64,000 nucleotides of DNA from Novosphingobium sp. CECT 9465 (GCF_920987055.1 NZ_CAKLBX010000002.1:128979-192978), one strand, 5' to 3'. Counted from the stretch's first letter, positions 8,021 through 17,680 are shown. Notes: a model not told the origin generated them from the sequence alone. Numbers and translations: made by a program.

Positions 8021-10641
8021 GCCTTGTGATCCGTCGCATCGCCATCGAGAACTTCAGGAAGTTCCGTGATCCGTTCACGATCGACAATCTGACCGATGGC
8101 CTCAACATCATCATCGAGCCGAACGAGACGGGCAAGTCGACCCTGATGGAGGCGCTGCGCGCGGCGTTTTTCGTGCGCCACAACACGCAGAACCAGCTCG
8201 CCAAGTCCTACGCACCGCGCGGAGATTCGGTTGCGCCACGGGTCGAGATCGATTTCCTCATCGACGGCGCAGAGTGGTCGCTCCGAAAGAGGTTTCTCAA
8301 ATCAGCATCAATTGACGTTGAGGGGCCGCAGGGCAGGGCGCAGGGCGATGAAGCTGAAGCCCTGCTCAACACGCTGCTTGGCTCAGTGCGCGATACCAGC
8401 AGGGCAGGGGATGTTTCCACCTATGGAGCGCTCGGCCTTTTGTGGGTGGCGCAAATGGACGCGCTCGAGATCCGTGCGCCGGGTGCCATCGTGCGCGACA
8501 CGATTACCGCTTCGCTTGAAGCGGAAGTCGGATCGATCATGGGCGGCGAGGCCTACCGCAAGGTGCGAGAGCGCGTCGATGCGCAATACGAGCTCTACTG
8601 GACCCCAACGGGTGTGAAGAAGGGTCGTCAGGTCGAGGCGCTCCGTCGCTTGGAGGTCGCTGTGGCGGCCTCTGCCGAGGCTGATGACAAAGTCGCGCAG
8701 CTTGAGAAGAGCTTCGGCGAACTTGATGTTTGCCGCCAGCGCTTGTCTGTTTTGCAGCGCGAAATGGCTGATCAGACCGATAGCCAGACACGCGCTGAAC
8801 TTGTCTCATCGCTTGAGGTGGCGCGGATGGCTGCGCAGCTTCTGGCAACCCGGCAGGCAGAAAACGAGGTGGCAGCCGGGCGGCTCGCCAAACTCGAAGA
8901 TATTCAGGGGCGGCATGAAGCCGCAGTGCTGGCGCGCGACAAGGCGGCGAGGGCTCTTCAGGATGCGCGTGACCTCCGAGCAACGTCTAGCGAGCGCGTT
9001 AAAGCCTCTCAGAGCAAGGTTGGCGATGCGCGTTTGGCGTTGCTTGAGGTGCAAGCGGCACATCAGCGGGCGGCTGATGCGTATGAAGAGGGGTTGGAGG
9101 CCCACAAAGAACAGCAGCTGCAGGATGCAACGGCAGAAGCGCGTCAGCGATATCGCGAGCTGATCGGCCTCGAAGCAGAACTCGAGGCGATGAAGCGCGT
9201 CGAGCTCGGTGCGATCCCCAACGACAAGCTGGCCGCACTCGAGGGCAATGAGCGTGCTGTCGTCGAAGCGCGCGCCCGGGTCGATGCCGGCGCCGCGCAT
9301 GTCACGCTGAGCGGAGATGCCGAAGGCGTCATGATCGATGGCGAGCCCATGGCACTTGGCACCCGAGCGCTGACACAAATGACGCGTATTCAGCTTGGCA
9401 GCGCCGAGCTTGCTATCACACCGCCAGCGTCAGCCGCCAGCGCCGAAGAGCTGCTGGCCGAGGCAGTCAGCAAACAGGAGGGTGCGCTCTTCGCTCTCGG
9501 CGTTGCCGATCTCGCGGCTGCGCGCGAACGAACAATTGCCGCGCGCGAGGCATCAGCTGAGATACGGACGCTCACGGCCCAAATTGCGGCAGCTTCGCCT
9601 GCAGACGACCGCATTGGCCTTGCCGCCGGGGCAGACGCGCTGAAGCTCTTTGTCTCCTCGCTGCCGGAGCCCGCAGCCGGGGTTCATCATGTCGCCGTAG
9701 ACCTCAACGTGCTTAAGCAGCAGCTTGAGATCGATGCCACGGCGCTGGCGCGGGCTGAAGGCGTGGTTCAGAGCGCAATCGAAGATTTGCGCAAATGCGA
9801 GGCGGAGGAAGCGCCTCACGCGACTGCCGAGGCGCTGGCCCAGAATGATCTGACTACCGCGCAGAGCGTCATTGCCAGCATTGAGGCCCATCCCGATTGG
9901 GAGGGGCTTGCCGAAGCGATATCCAGTGCGCGCCAGCGCGCCGCCGAAGCTGCAATCCAGCTTGATGCCGCGTCACGCAACGCAACCGCGCACGATGTGG
10001 CGGACATCAACCGCAAGATTGCGACGATTGATGCGCGCGCGAGCGCCGCTGCGGGTCAGAAGACAGACCTTGAGAAGGACATTGCCCGGCTCGAAGCTAC
10101 AATCGAGAGTGAAGGAGGGCGCGGGCTTGCTGAGCAGGCTGCCGCAGCTCGTGACGAACTTGATGCCTCCCGGGCAGCGCTTCAGCGGGTGACCGATGAT
10201 GCCAACACCGTCATGCTTCTGCGCAACACGCTAGAGGCTGCCCGCAACGAGACCTCAGCGCGATTTGTTGGACCTGTCGCCCGCCGCGCCAAGGGCTATA
10301 TTGAGCGTCTTCTACCAGGCTGCGAGCTCGCCTTCTCTGACAGCATGGCGCTCGAGAGCGTTATACGCGCCGGAAAGGAGGAGCAGTCGGACAGCCTTTC
10401 CCGCGGTACGCAGGAACAGCTTGCGATCCTGACCCCGATTGCGTTTGCCGACATGCTCCGCGACCAGGGCAAGCCGATTTCTCTGATCCTCGACGATCCG
10501 CTCGTCTATTCCGATGACGCCAGGCTCGACACAATGATCGACATCCTGACCGAAGCAGCCTCGCAGATGCAGGTTATTCTCCTCACCTGCCGTGACCGGG
10601 CATTCCGACACGTGGACGGCAATCGTGTGCGGCTTGGGTGA
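8017..10641 (+). CDS. SMC/Rad50-like AAA ATPase (YhaN type)
   Basis: An 874-residue coiled-coil ATPase. The N-terminal ATP-binding lobe has a modified Walker A (EPNETGKST, 34-42). A long Ala/Glu/Arg-rich coiled coil fills the middle, interrupted by a globular insert around residues 420-480. The C-terminal lobe carries the ABC signature LSRGTQEQLA and Walker B LILDDPLVYSDD. No CxxC zinc hook is visible, which separates it from classical SbcC/Rad50 and fits YhaN-like proteins. Starting on the ATGA overlap with the Mre11-like gene, it probably forms the ATP-dependent end-processing complex with that nuclease. The neighbouring HerA-nuclease pair suggests a defence role. Confidence 0.87.
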   Translation: MSLVIRRIAIENFRKFRDPFTIDNLTDGLNIIIEPNETGKSTLMEALRAAFFVRHNTQNQLAKSYAPRGDSVAPRVEIDFLIDGAEWSLRKRFLKSASIDVEGPQGRAQGDEAEALLNTLLGSVRDTSRAGDVSTYGALGLLWVAQMDALEIRAPGAIVRDTITASLEAEVGSIMGGEAYRKVRERVDAQYELYWTPTGVKKGRQVEALRRLEVAVAASAEADDKVAQLEKSFGELDVCRQRLSVLQREMADQTDSQTRAELVSSLEVARMAAQLLATRQAENEVAAGRLAKLEDIQGRHEAAVLARDKAARALQDARDLRATSSERVKASQSKVGDARLALLEVQAAHQRAADAYEEGLEAHKEQQLQDATAEARQRYRELIGLEAELEAMKRVELGAIPNDKLAALEGNERAVVEARARVDAGAAHVTLSGDAEGVMIDGEPMALGTRALTQMTRIQLGSAELAITPPASAASAEELLAEAVSKQEGALFALGVADLAAARERTIAAREASAEIRTLTAQIAAASPADDRIGLAAGADALKLFVSSLPEPAAGVHHVAVDLNVLKQQLEIDATALARAEGVVQSAIEDLRKCEAEEAPHATAEALAQNDLTTAQSVIASIEAHPDWEGLAEAISSARQRAAEAAIQLDAASRNATAHDVADINRKIATIDARASAAAGQKTDLEKDIARLEATIESEGGRGLAEQAAAARDELDASRAALQRVTDDANTVMLLRNTLEAARNETSARFVGPVARRAKGYIERLLPGCELAFSDSMALESVIRAGKEEQSDSLSRGTQEQLAILTPIAFADMLRDQGKPISLILDDPLVYSDDARLDTMIDILTEAASQMQVILLTCRDRAFRHVDGNRVRLG

Positions 10642-10772
10642 TTTGAGCTGCGAAGCGTTCGCCAATGGTCGAGGTCGGCGCACGCCGATCACCAGACAAA
10701 CTTTTCTGACGGACAGCCTCCCATAGGGCCGTCGTTTCAATCCAGCACGTCCGCCTTATCCACCGCGTTAGG

Positions 10773-10925
10773 CTAGCGGAACAAATGCAACACCCAACGA
10801 TAAAGTCCAGAGAGCGCATCAGTTAATGCCAAAGCCAGCGTGCCGAGTAGCATAGCGCCGAGCATGAACCCCTCGGCCAAAAGCCACCTATCTTGCTTCT
10901 CCTTTGGCCCCATCTTGTGTTCCAT
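10773..10925 (-). CDS. 50-aa single-pass membrane protein coupled to nuclease-like gene
   Basis: The frame begins at an ATG whose A is the last base of the upstream TGA (TGATG overlap), a classic translational-coupling arrangement. The product has a charged N-terminus (MEHKMGPKEKQDRW), one long hydrophobic helix (LAEGFMLGAMLLGTLALALT), and ends in an Arg-capped amphipathic segment. Function unknown; a role with the nuclease-like protein in the envelope is inferred from coupling. The longer frame starting at 11027 overlaps the nuclease gene and is less likely. Confidence 0.5.
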   Translation of the reverse strand: MEHKMGPKEKQDRWLLAEGFMLGAMLLGTLALALTDALSGLYRWVLHLFR

Positions 10926-11362
10926 CACGGGCACCGATGGTCTTGCCAGAAGCGGTCCCAGCGCGCTGCCCAACCGCCTCGCACCATAGCGCAGCTGATA
11001 TCGCCGGACCGTGGCGAGACGCACCAAGCGCCAGTACGATCCCCGCCAGCGCCGCCGGTAGAAGTGCAGCGCATGCTAGGCCCAGAAACCAGAATATGTC
11101 CATGAGGGCCAACGCCTGTTCTGGTGCCCAGCAAATTCACCAACGCATCGCGTGAAACGATGGGGTTGCTGTCAGGGCATGGGTGGCCGGGCGAGCAGGA
11201 TCCGTCGAGCTCCCGGGCGGCGATCCCAGACAGCCGCAGCCTCGGGCCCTCCGCACACCAAACCGGGCCATCACCATCCCAGACGTGGGTGGGCGTGCAG
11301 GTGAAGGTTTGCTCTGCCGGGACAGCTGCCACCTGTAGGGCGAGGAGAAAAGAGCTCAACAT
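10925..11362 (-). CDS. thermonuclease-like (SNase-fold) secreted protein
   Basis: A 145-residue protein with a hydrophobic leader (MLSSFLLALQVAAVPAEQ). A staphylococcal-nuclease-like core follows: TPTHVWDGDGPVWC, then RLRLSGIAARELDGSC and GHPCP, and a C-terminal WDRFWQDHRCP like the Tyr/Trp-rich end of the family. Asp residues in WDGDG, the Arg in RLRL and the Glu in ARELDG correspond to metal and catalytic positions of the fold. Four or more cysteines suggest disulfides in a periplasmic protein. A paralogue lies at 57211-57594 with the same signature. It is translationally coupled to the small membrane protein downstream. Catalytic competence is uncertain because the second Arg is hard to place. 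Confidence 0.7.
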   Translation of the reverse strand: MLSSFLLALQVAAVPAEQTFTCTPTHVWDGDGPVWCAEGPRLRLSGIAARELDGSCSPGHPCPDSNPIVSRDALVNLLGTRTGVGPHGHILVSGPSMRCTSTGGAGGDRTGAWCVSPRSGDISCAMVRGGWAARWDRFWQDHRCP

Positions 11363-11700
11363 TATTGGCGGGTCCTACCTCGCTGAGCGCAATGGGCTGA
11401 AAGCTGTTTTGTAACCATGGCTTAGTCACCCAAACAGCAGTCTACGATCATTGCCCGTCGGATCAACAAACCTCAATGCCAAACCGCACCGACTGATATT
11501 CCACCGACAGGACGCCAACAGAGAAAGAAAGGCCCCTGCGAGGGGCAGTTTCGGGATGGCGTGAGATGACACCCGGAGACGGGCCCGAGGTCATCAGAGG
11601 TAAAGATGGGGCCCTTTCCTCGGGCGTCGCGGCCGATGGTCAATAGGATCTAATTTTGCACGTCCTGGTCAGGCTCCGCCAGATCGGTTAGCTCTCACCT
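11363..11700. other. 338-bp divergent intergenic region with a hairpin
   Basis: It lies between the minus-strand nuclease-like gene and the plus-strand DUF3883 gene. A perfect hairpin GCCCCT-gcg-AGGGGC sits at 11532-11546, without a clear T-tract. No coding frame is convincing. It should hold both promoters; I cannot place them. Confidence 0.4.
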
Positions 11701-12531
11701 ATGGCGGAAGGTTGGACCGAATTCGAAATTGACGCGGTTGTCGCCGACTATTTCGGAATGCTTGCCGACGAACTCGCAGGCCGTTCGTTCATTAAGCTTG
11801 CGCTCTATCGCAGCCTTGCTGAAAAAATCCCGAGAAACATCAAATCTATCGAGCGCAAGCACCAGAACATCAGCGCGATCATGATTGGTTTTGGTCAACC
11901 ATGGGTCACAGGCCTCAAGCCGGCTAAGCATTATCAGAATGCGTTGGCAGACGGAGTCTTGCGGTGGCTGGACCAACGACCGGATTGGCTTGAGCCGAGA
12001 ATTCAGGCGGATGAAGGCAATCCGGTTCGTAAAGTGTCGTCGCTACTGATTGGACCTCCACCCACGCATCAGAATGAACCGCCCTTGATAGATCCGGCTT
12101 TGATGGCCGCCATCGGCAAGAAATATGATGTGGCTGAACGCGATGCGAGAAACCGCCGACTGGGCAAGGCTGGTGAAGAGTTGGTCCTGCATCACGAGCG
12201 CCAATCGCTTTTGCGAGCCGGCCGAGAGGAGCTTGCCCATAAGGTGCGTTGGACATCCGTACAGGACGGCGATGGCTATGGCTTCGACATTGCCAGTTTC
12301 GAGCCCGATGGCCGCGAACGGCTCATTGAGGTGAAGACGACCAATGGCTGGGAACGCACACCTTTTCACATCAGCAAGAATGAAGTTACGGTTGCTGAAA
12401 CCCGGGATGATGATTGGCACCTCGTCAGGGTCTGGAACTTCGCGCGCCAACCAAGAGCATTTACCCTTCGGCCCCCGCTTTCGGCGCACGTCGAACTGAC
12501 ACCGACGAGCTTTCTCGCGGCGCTAAGATAG
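11701..12531 (+). CDS. DUF3883 (PD-(D/E)XK-like) protein
   Basis: A 276-residue protein. The C-terminal half is a DUF3883-type nuclease-fold domain: helix RNRRLGKAGEELVLHHE (151-167, Glu159/160), GYGFDIASF with Asp196, then LIEVKTTNG with Glu210 and Lys212. The N-terminal 100 residues are helical and resemble a small DNA- or partner-binding module (FGQPWVTGLKPAKHYQNAL). DUF3883 is common in restriction-like and defence operons, often beside helicases or methyltransferases; here the neighbours are a zinc-module protein and an MmeI-type enzyme. No good ribosome binding site precedes ATG 11701. Endonuclease activity is plausible from intact residues but inferred. Confidence 0.75.
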   Translation: MAEGWTEFEIDAVVADYFGMLADELAGRSFIKLALYRSLAEKIPRNIKSIERKHQNISAIMIGFGQPWVTGLKPAKHYQNALADGVLRWLDQRPDWLEPRIQADEGNPVRKVSSLLIGPPPTHQNEPPLIDPALMAAIGKKYDVAERDARNRRLGKAGEELVLHHERQSLLRAGREELAHKVRWTSVQDGDGYGFDIASFEPDGRERLIEVKTTNGWERTPFHISKNEVTVAETRDDDWHLVRVWNFARQPRAFTLRPPLSAHVELTPTSFLAALR

Positions 12532-12561
12532 TGCAAGGCTCGGCGATGACCCCATCTACGG

Positions 12562-14055
12562 TTATGCCCCGAGGCGTCCTCGCTCCTGAATCAACCAATC
12601 GAAGGTCTCTTCGGCATTCCAACTGGGAAGACTCCCAGATTGTGTCAAAGCTCTGATCGCATGCTGTCTGGCTTGGGCTACGGGCATGTTTCGACCGTCA
12701 GTGAAGTGCGCTAATTGGAGTGATGCTTCAACAGCGTGGCTCCGGTGCGCCCAGAAATCTTCAGCGCCGCTTGACCATGCGCGGCTCAAATCGATTGCAT
12801 CCCGTAAATGCTCGTCGCTCACGTTGTGTCGCATATGCGGCTTTGCTTCTCCAACCAAGGACCGCAAAATCTCGGGCGATAGGCAGTGCTCGCCGCTTCG
12901 TCCGTCCGCTCGGAGCTTGGCGGCGTCGGTGAGCAAAAGTCGGCAATCCTGGCAAACGGTAGCCTTGGAGCACGACCGGAAGATCGGAATTTCGGTCCTA
13001 TGGACCGAACGAAATGCCAAGGAGCGTTCATCTGTCTCTTCTTGGAAGTCGAATATCTCGTGAATCTGCCCCGTCCATTTTCCTTTGCCTGATAAACGCA
13101 TGATCTCACGTTTCGAGCGCGCACAACAAGCGCAGCGCCAATCGAAAGAGGCTTTGCTCCAAGGACCCGGCTTTTGCATCGCACGATTATGGTCTTGGAA
13201 CTCTTGATTGGTTGGAACTCGAATGTGTGCTGCCGCACCGTTTTTCTTTTTAGACTTGTGGCCATCACCCGCACAGGATCTTGCCCGAAACGCTTCCCAT
13301 AAAGGCGGCAGTTGACCTCTCGCTCCAGCCTGTTGTTTCGCGAGACTTAGAAACATTCGTGCGTCTTGATCACCAGCGATTTTGTATGGATCGCTTTGCT
13401 GCTCGCGATCATGCAACCCTTGTCGCAATCGCGACCCGATCATTTCCACAAACTGAAGCCGGTTCTGAAAGTCTGCATCGGCCTTCGCCCAGACTTTAAT
13501 GCCCCTGTCCAGACTACGTTCATGCGGTTCATTTGGCCGGGCAACAATGAAGGCGCCAATTTCGCTTGGGCTGAAACTGAAGTCGCGATGGACGCGGCCT
13601 CCAAGATCCTTCTTCATTGCTGCATCGGCCGCGTTGCAATCCATGCAAACTAAGGTCTCAGCAAAGCGCTCGGCAAGGGGCAGGACCGCACCACAGGCAC
13701 GCTTTCGCTGAGCAGAGAGGGTGTCCGGAATGCCCTGAAACGCGGTTTCCCGCAGGATCTTGGATGCCCAGTCTCCTAGATGGTCGTGATGACGCTCAAG
13801 CTGGCAGAGTATAATCCCACTGTCGGTCTTCCTCGCAATATCGATCTTCTGCCTCTCACATGCCGGGCATCGCCATGCTAGGGAAGTCATGGCCCATGCC
13901 TCATTCAAATGCATGAGCTCCGTCTCAAAGCGCTGCTTCAAATAGCTTGATAACGCGCTCCAGCGGCCATCGCGAAATCTGGCCAATGGGTGCTCACGCA
14001 CCTCGTAGTCATTCATCGTGGCGAAATCAGGAACGTGAACTGTGATCTCGGGCAT
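12562..14055 (-). CDS. unknown protein with two tandem Cys/His zinc modules (HNH-like)
   Basis: A 497-residue protein with an internal duplication. Module 1: WRCPACERQKIDIAR, then ERHHDHLGD, then LVCMDCNAADA and SFSPSEI. Module 2: WRCACCARSKREIMR, then QIHEIFDF, then TVCQDCRLLLTDAAK and LSPEILRSL. Each has two CxxC pairs framing a His/Asp-rich strand, as in HNH/zinc-finger nucleases; only module 1 keeps the HHDH catalytic-like cluster, so module 2 may be structural. No known family comes to mind. Its 3' end meets that of the convergent DUF3883 gene, 30 bases away. A DNA-binding or nicking role is an inference. Confidence 0.65.
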   Translation of the reverse strand: MPEITVHVPDFATMNDYEVREHPLARFRDGRWSALSSYLKQRFETELMHLNEAWAMTSLAWRCPACERQKIDIARKTDSGIILCQLERHHDHLGDWASKILRETAFQGIPDTLSAQRKRACGAVLPLAERFAETLVCMDCNAADAAMKKDLGGRVHRDFSFSPSEIGAFIVARPNEPHERSLDRGIKVWAKADADFQNRLQFVEMIGSRLRQGLHDREQQSDPYKIAGDQDARMFLSLAKQQAGARGQLPPLWEAFRARSCAGDGHKSKKKNGAAAHIRVPTNQEFQDHNRAMQKPGPWSKASFDWRCACCARSKREIMRLSGKGKWTGQIHEIFDFQEETDERSLAFRSVHRTEIPIFRSCSKATVCQDCRLLLTDAAKLRADGRSGEHCLSPEILRSLVGEAKPHMRHNVSDEHLRDAIDLSRAWSSGAEDFWAHRSHAVEASLQLAHFTDGRNMPVAQARQHAIRALTQSGSLPSWNAEETFDWLIQERGRLGA

Positions 14056-14203
14056 GCCTCTTCGTGATCGGAATCGCCGTCCAGATCAATGGTCGGACGC
14101 CAACTATAGGAACGCCGTTCCCCGCAATCTCTTGCGCGCCCAAGCGCCTGAGAGAGAACTGCGTTCGACTGCTGTACCGCGGCCCTATCCTATTCGCCAT
14201 GGC

Positions 14204-17200
14204 TCACGCCGCGTATCGCCCGTCGTTGAGCCGCCTTGCCATCCCGATGCCGGCGAGCGCGTCCAGCACCGGGCGGACGGTGGCGGCGCGTTTGCCCTTA
14301 AACGCTCGGGCGACGTCTTGCGGGGCGAGCGGAGTCGCGGCGGCGGTGAGGATGGATTGGACCGCGCTGACCTGTTCGGGGAGCGAGCCGGGCCAGGGGA
14401 TGACGTTGTCGGGCAGCGCGCCGTCGGTTTCGCCGAGGTCGAGCGTCTGGGTGACGGGGGCCTTGTAGTCGGGTGCCTGATATTCGGGGCGCAGCCAGCG
14501 GATCAAGCCGCGGGCTTCCTCGGCGGCGCGCTCCTTGTTGAGGGCGACGAGGCGCGTGAGAATTTCCTCGTCGGGCAGGTCAGCGGGCCAGCCATAGGCT
14601 TCTGCGACCAGCGCATCGATGGCGTCATGGTGCTGGCGGATCAGGGTGACGAGCCCGCGATCATGCATATCGCGCTCGGCATCGGTCAGCGCGCGGCCTT
14701 CCCGCAGGGCTTCGAGTACATTGTAGAGCTTGGTGAGGGTCAGGTCCTCATGGCTTTCGAGCACCCGCTTGCGCAACGCGTCGAACGCCTCGGCCTCGAT
14801 TCGGATCTTGCCCTTCACCACATCGGAAACATCTGCGGGAAATGGGAAAGGTTCGAAGCAAGTGGTATTGTTGTAAACCGGGTCGTTGCCTACGCCTTGT
14901 CGGCCACCTGCGGCGTCAGACCAAACGACATGTATGCGACTTGAAAGCACGCCGAGATAGAAGGCATCGTCGATTGCGACCCCACGGATCTTCTGATCGG
15001 GCAGAACGGTCGGCGATAGAAATGTGAACCACCGGTGTTTCGAGGTTTCAGTCGTCGCAATGTAGCGTGATTGCCCTTTCAGCGCAGCACGCATACCCGG
15101 CCGCGGCTTAGCGAAGAGCCACCATTCCGCTGCATATTGCTGGGAGTCTGCAGTGCCACCTGACCGTGCATCTCGACCATCTTTGACGCGATTCAGCACA
15201 AACTGAAAGAGTGGGGGTGAGGCCTCGCGGGCCTGAGCTTCATTTAGGCCGAAGTAGTCAACGATGAAACCGGGAGCCTTGTTGTCGGTCAGCTCATTGC
15301 CGACGAGATATGTACGAACGACCGACGGGAGATCGGAAAGATCGTGACCGCATTCCTTCAGCTCCTCAGCGGAAATCCGAAACCCGGTTCCCGACGGGAT
15401 CACGCCCATAAACGAGACCGTATCGTTGCTCTTCAGCGGCCCACAATCAGTGATGTTGGCCCCGATGGTCAGGTTGCTGTGGATTTGACCGAGCTGTGAA
15501 ACCAGCTCCACTACGTTCGGCTGACCCTTGACCTTTCGCTCCGATTGGATGGTTTCAAGGAAGCCCATCCGCCCGGTTTTCGCTGCTGCGGTCATCGAAA
15601 TTCGTACTTGTGCGGTCGTTTCATCATCCATCCACGGATGATCGGGAATGGCAAAACTAAGCTTTAGAGCAGGCCGGGTCTTCAGCCATTTCTCGATGAC
15701 GGCGCGATTGGTGACCTGCTTAATGCTATTGGTCGAGACCAGCCCAAATGCTCTCAATTGCCCCGACTGTGTTAGTTCTGCGCAGCGGTCCCACCAGTAC
15801 ATCACCAGATCGACACTTTTCGGCACCTTCGGCCAAGCGGCCCGCAAGGCCTTTGCGTAGTTTTCTCCAAGCCGCTTTCTCATCCGCTTATTGCCAATGA
15901 ACGGCGGATTACCGACGATGAAATCCGCCTTGGGCCACTTCGCGGCGCGTGGCTTTATGTAGCGGAAGACTTCGACCCGCGCAGTCTCGTCAGGCACCTT
16001 CTTGCCCGTAACGGGATGCACTTTCATCGTCTCGCCGTCCCAGCGGGAGACGGGGTCCCCGTTCTCGTCCAGCTCCGCAAGCTTCTTGTCCCACTCGATC
16101 AGGGCGTCGCGGTTTTCGATGGTCTTGACGTCGCGCAGGATCGGCTCGGGCGGGGTGCGATCCGCGCCGTTCACGCGGAAGTGCCACTGCAGATAGCCGA
16201 TCCACAGCACCAGCTGCGCAATTGCGGCCGCGCGTGGGTTGATCTCGATGCCGAGGAAGTTCTCGGGCGTAATGGTGTGGCCGGTGAGCTCTGCGACATA
16301 CTGGTCGTCGCCCAGTTCGACCAGCAGATCGAGCACCTCGCCCTCCAGCTCCTTCATGCGCGCCATCGCGACATAGAGGAAGTTGCCGGTGCCACAGGCG
16401 GGATCGAGAACCTTGGTCTGGGCAAGCCGGGAATGGAACGCCTCGACGAAGGCCTTCGCCTCGTCCGCCTTGCCCTCTTCGATCAGGGTGGCAGCCGCGC
16501 CGCGCACACCGTCCCAATCGGCGCGCAGCGGTTCCATGATGGTCGGGCCGATCAGCCGCTCGACATAGGCGCGCGGCGTGTAATGGGCGCCGAGCTTGGC
16601 CCGCTCCTTGGGGTTGAGCGCGCGTTCGAGCAGGGTACCGAAGATCGCGGGTTCAACCTCGGTCCAGACATGTTCGGCGGCCTGGATCAGCACCTCAAGC
16701 TCCTCCGCATCTAGGGGCAGGGCGGTGCGCTCCTTGAAGAGGTAGCCGTTGAACTTCCTGAGCGGCACGCCGAGCGCAGGCGAGAACTCGCCCTTGTCCA
16801 TCGCCACCCAAAGCGCGGAAAGCTGGTGTTCGAGATGCTCCGGATGGGCGCGCTGGTTCTTGAGGAGCTGGGTGAAGCTGCCCTCGGGGATCAGCTTGCT
16901 GTCCTCGGCGAACATCGTGAACAACACGCGCATGAGGAAGCCGCTGGTAGTCTCGGCATCATAGCCGCGCTTTTCGAGGCGGCGGGCGACGGTGGCGAGC
17001 AGATCGGCGATGTCGCGGGTAACGCGGGCGGCGCGGGCGGTGGGATCGAGGCTCTTGGGATCGGTCCAGATGGCGCGCAGGCGGTCGCGCACATCCTCGT
17101 CGCGCAGGTCCTCCAGCATGATCCGGTAGCGCGCGCGGTCGGGGAACTGGGCGTAGGCTTTGCCGGTACCGGTGAAGTCGGCGTAGACTTCGATGCAATA

Positions 17201-17680
17201 TCCGATGTCGGCGACGAGCAGGAACGGCGGCCATCCATGATCGATGGGGAGCGCCTTGGCGTAGCGTTCGGCCTGACCCTTGGCCTGAACCATTGCCTTG
17301 GCCCACCCCGGCGTGCCGCGCCGGGCGGTGCCACGGGCGACGCGGGTTTTGGCGGTCTGGCCGAAGATGTCGAGATCGTCCTCGCCCTTGTCGGCCGCCG
17401 CCCGGTCAGCCTCGCTGCCCTGCTTGGCCTCGAGGATGAAGCAGCCACGCTTGTAGCAGTCGATCCGGCCGAAACTGGAGGTGCCGTCGCCATTGTCCTG
17501 AAAGACGCGCCGCTCGAAGACGTAGTCGTTGGCGGTGTCGTCAGCCTTCGCGCCGCGCGGGGGATCGACGCCGAGCAGCCGGGCCAGGCCGTTGATGAAG
17601 GACTGGGTATTTGCAAGTTCGCTACCGCCGGTCCCGCGCCATTCGGCTATAAAGGTCTCGATATCAGAAGGTTCGGCCAT
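14204..17680 (-). CDS. MmeI-type single-chain restriction-modification enzyme (type IIL)
   Basis: A 1158-residue fused nuclease-methyltransferase. The N-terminal nuclease core has Asp74 and Glu84-Ala85-Lys86 (D-x9-ExK). A helical linker leads to the N6-adenine methyltransferase with motif I DPACGTGN at 426-433 and motif IV GNPPF at 590-594, then a target-recognition region and a helical C-terminal segment. Such enzymes methylate one strand for protection and cut at a fixed distance from the site, needing no separate subunits. I set the start at ATG 17680 (MAEPSDIETFIAEWRG); upstream codons in the same frame are the shadow of the divergent gene. The target-recognition region sets specificity, which cannot be read here. 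Confidence 0.92.
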   Translation of the reverse strand: MAEPSDIETFIAEWRGTGGSELANTQSFINGLARLLGVDPPRGAKADDTANDYVFERRVFQDNGDGTSSFGRIDCYKRGCFILEAKQGSEADRAAADKGEDDLDIFGQTAKTRVARGTARRGTPGWAKAMVQAKGQAERYAKALPIDHGWPPFLLVADIGYCIEVYADFTGTGKAYAQFPDRARYRIMLEDLRDEDVRDRLRAIWTDPKSLDPTARAARVTRDIADLLATVARRLEKRGYDAETTSGFLMRVLFTMFAEDSKLIPEGSFTQLLKNQRAHPEHLEHQLSALWVAMDKGEFSPALGVPLRKFNGYLFKERTALPLDAEELEVLIQAAEHVWTEVEPAIFGTLLERALNPKERAKLGAHYTPRAYVERLIGPTIMEPLRADWDGVRGAAATLIEEGKADEAKAFVEAFHSRLAQTKVLDPACGTGNFLYVAMARMKELEGEVLDLLVELGDDQYVAELTGHTITPENFLGIEINPRAAAIAQLVLWIGYLQWHFRVNGADRTPPEPILRDVKTIENRDALIEWDKKLAELDENGDPVSRWDGETMKVHPVTGKKVPDETARVEVFRYIKPRAAKWPKADFIVGNPPFIGNKRMRKRLGENYAKALRAAWPKVPKSVDLVMYWWDRCAELTQSGQLRAFGLVSTNSIKQVTNRAVIEKWLKTRPALKLSFAIPDHPWMDDETTAQVRISMTAAAKTGRMGFLETIQSERKVKGQPNVVELVSQLGQIHSNLTIGANITDCGPLKSNDTVSFMGVIPSGTGFRISAEELKECGHDLSDLPSVVRTYLVGNELTDNKAPGFIVDYFGLNEAQAREASPPLFQFVLNRVKDGRDARSGGTADSQQYAAEWWLFAKPRPGMRAALKGQSRYIATTETSKHRWFTFLSPTVLPDQKIRGVAIDDAFYLGVLSSRIHVVWSDAAGGRQGVGNDPVYNNTTCFEPFPFPADVSDVVKGKIRIEAEAFDALRKRVLESHEDLTLTKLYNVLEALREGRALTDAERDMHDRGLVTLIRQHHDAIDALVAEAYGWPADLPDEEILTRLVALNKERAAEEARGLIRWLRPEYQAPDYKAPVTQTLDLGETDGALPDNVIPWPGSLPEQVSAVQSILTAAATPLAPQDVARAFKGKRAATVRPVLDALAGIGMARRLNDGRYAA

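Noticed and set aside
10888..11112. Minus-strand 74-aa hydrophobic frame
   Set aside because: It overlaps the nuclease-like gene by 188 bases; the nuclease frame carries the recognised motifs.
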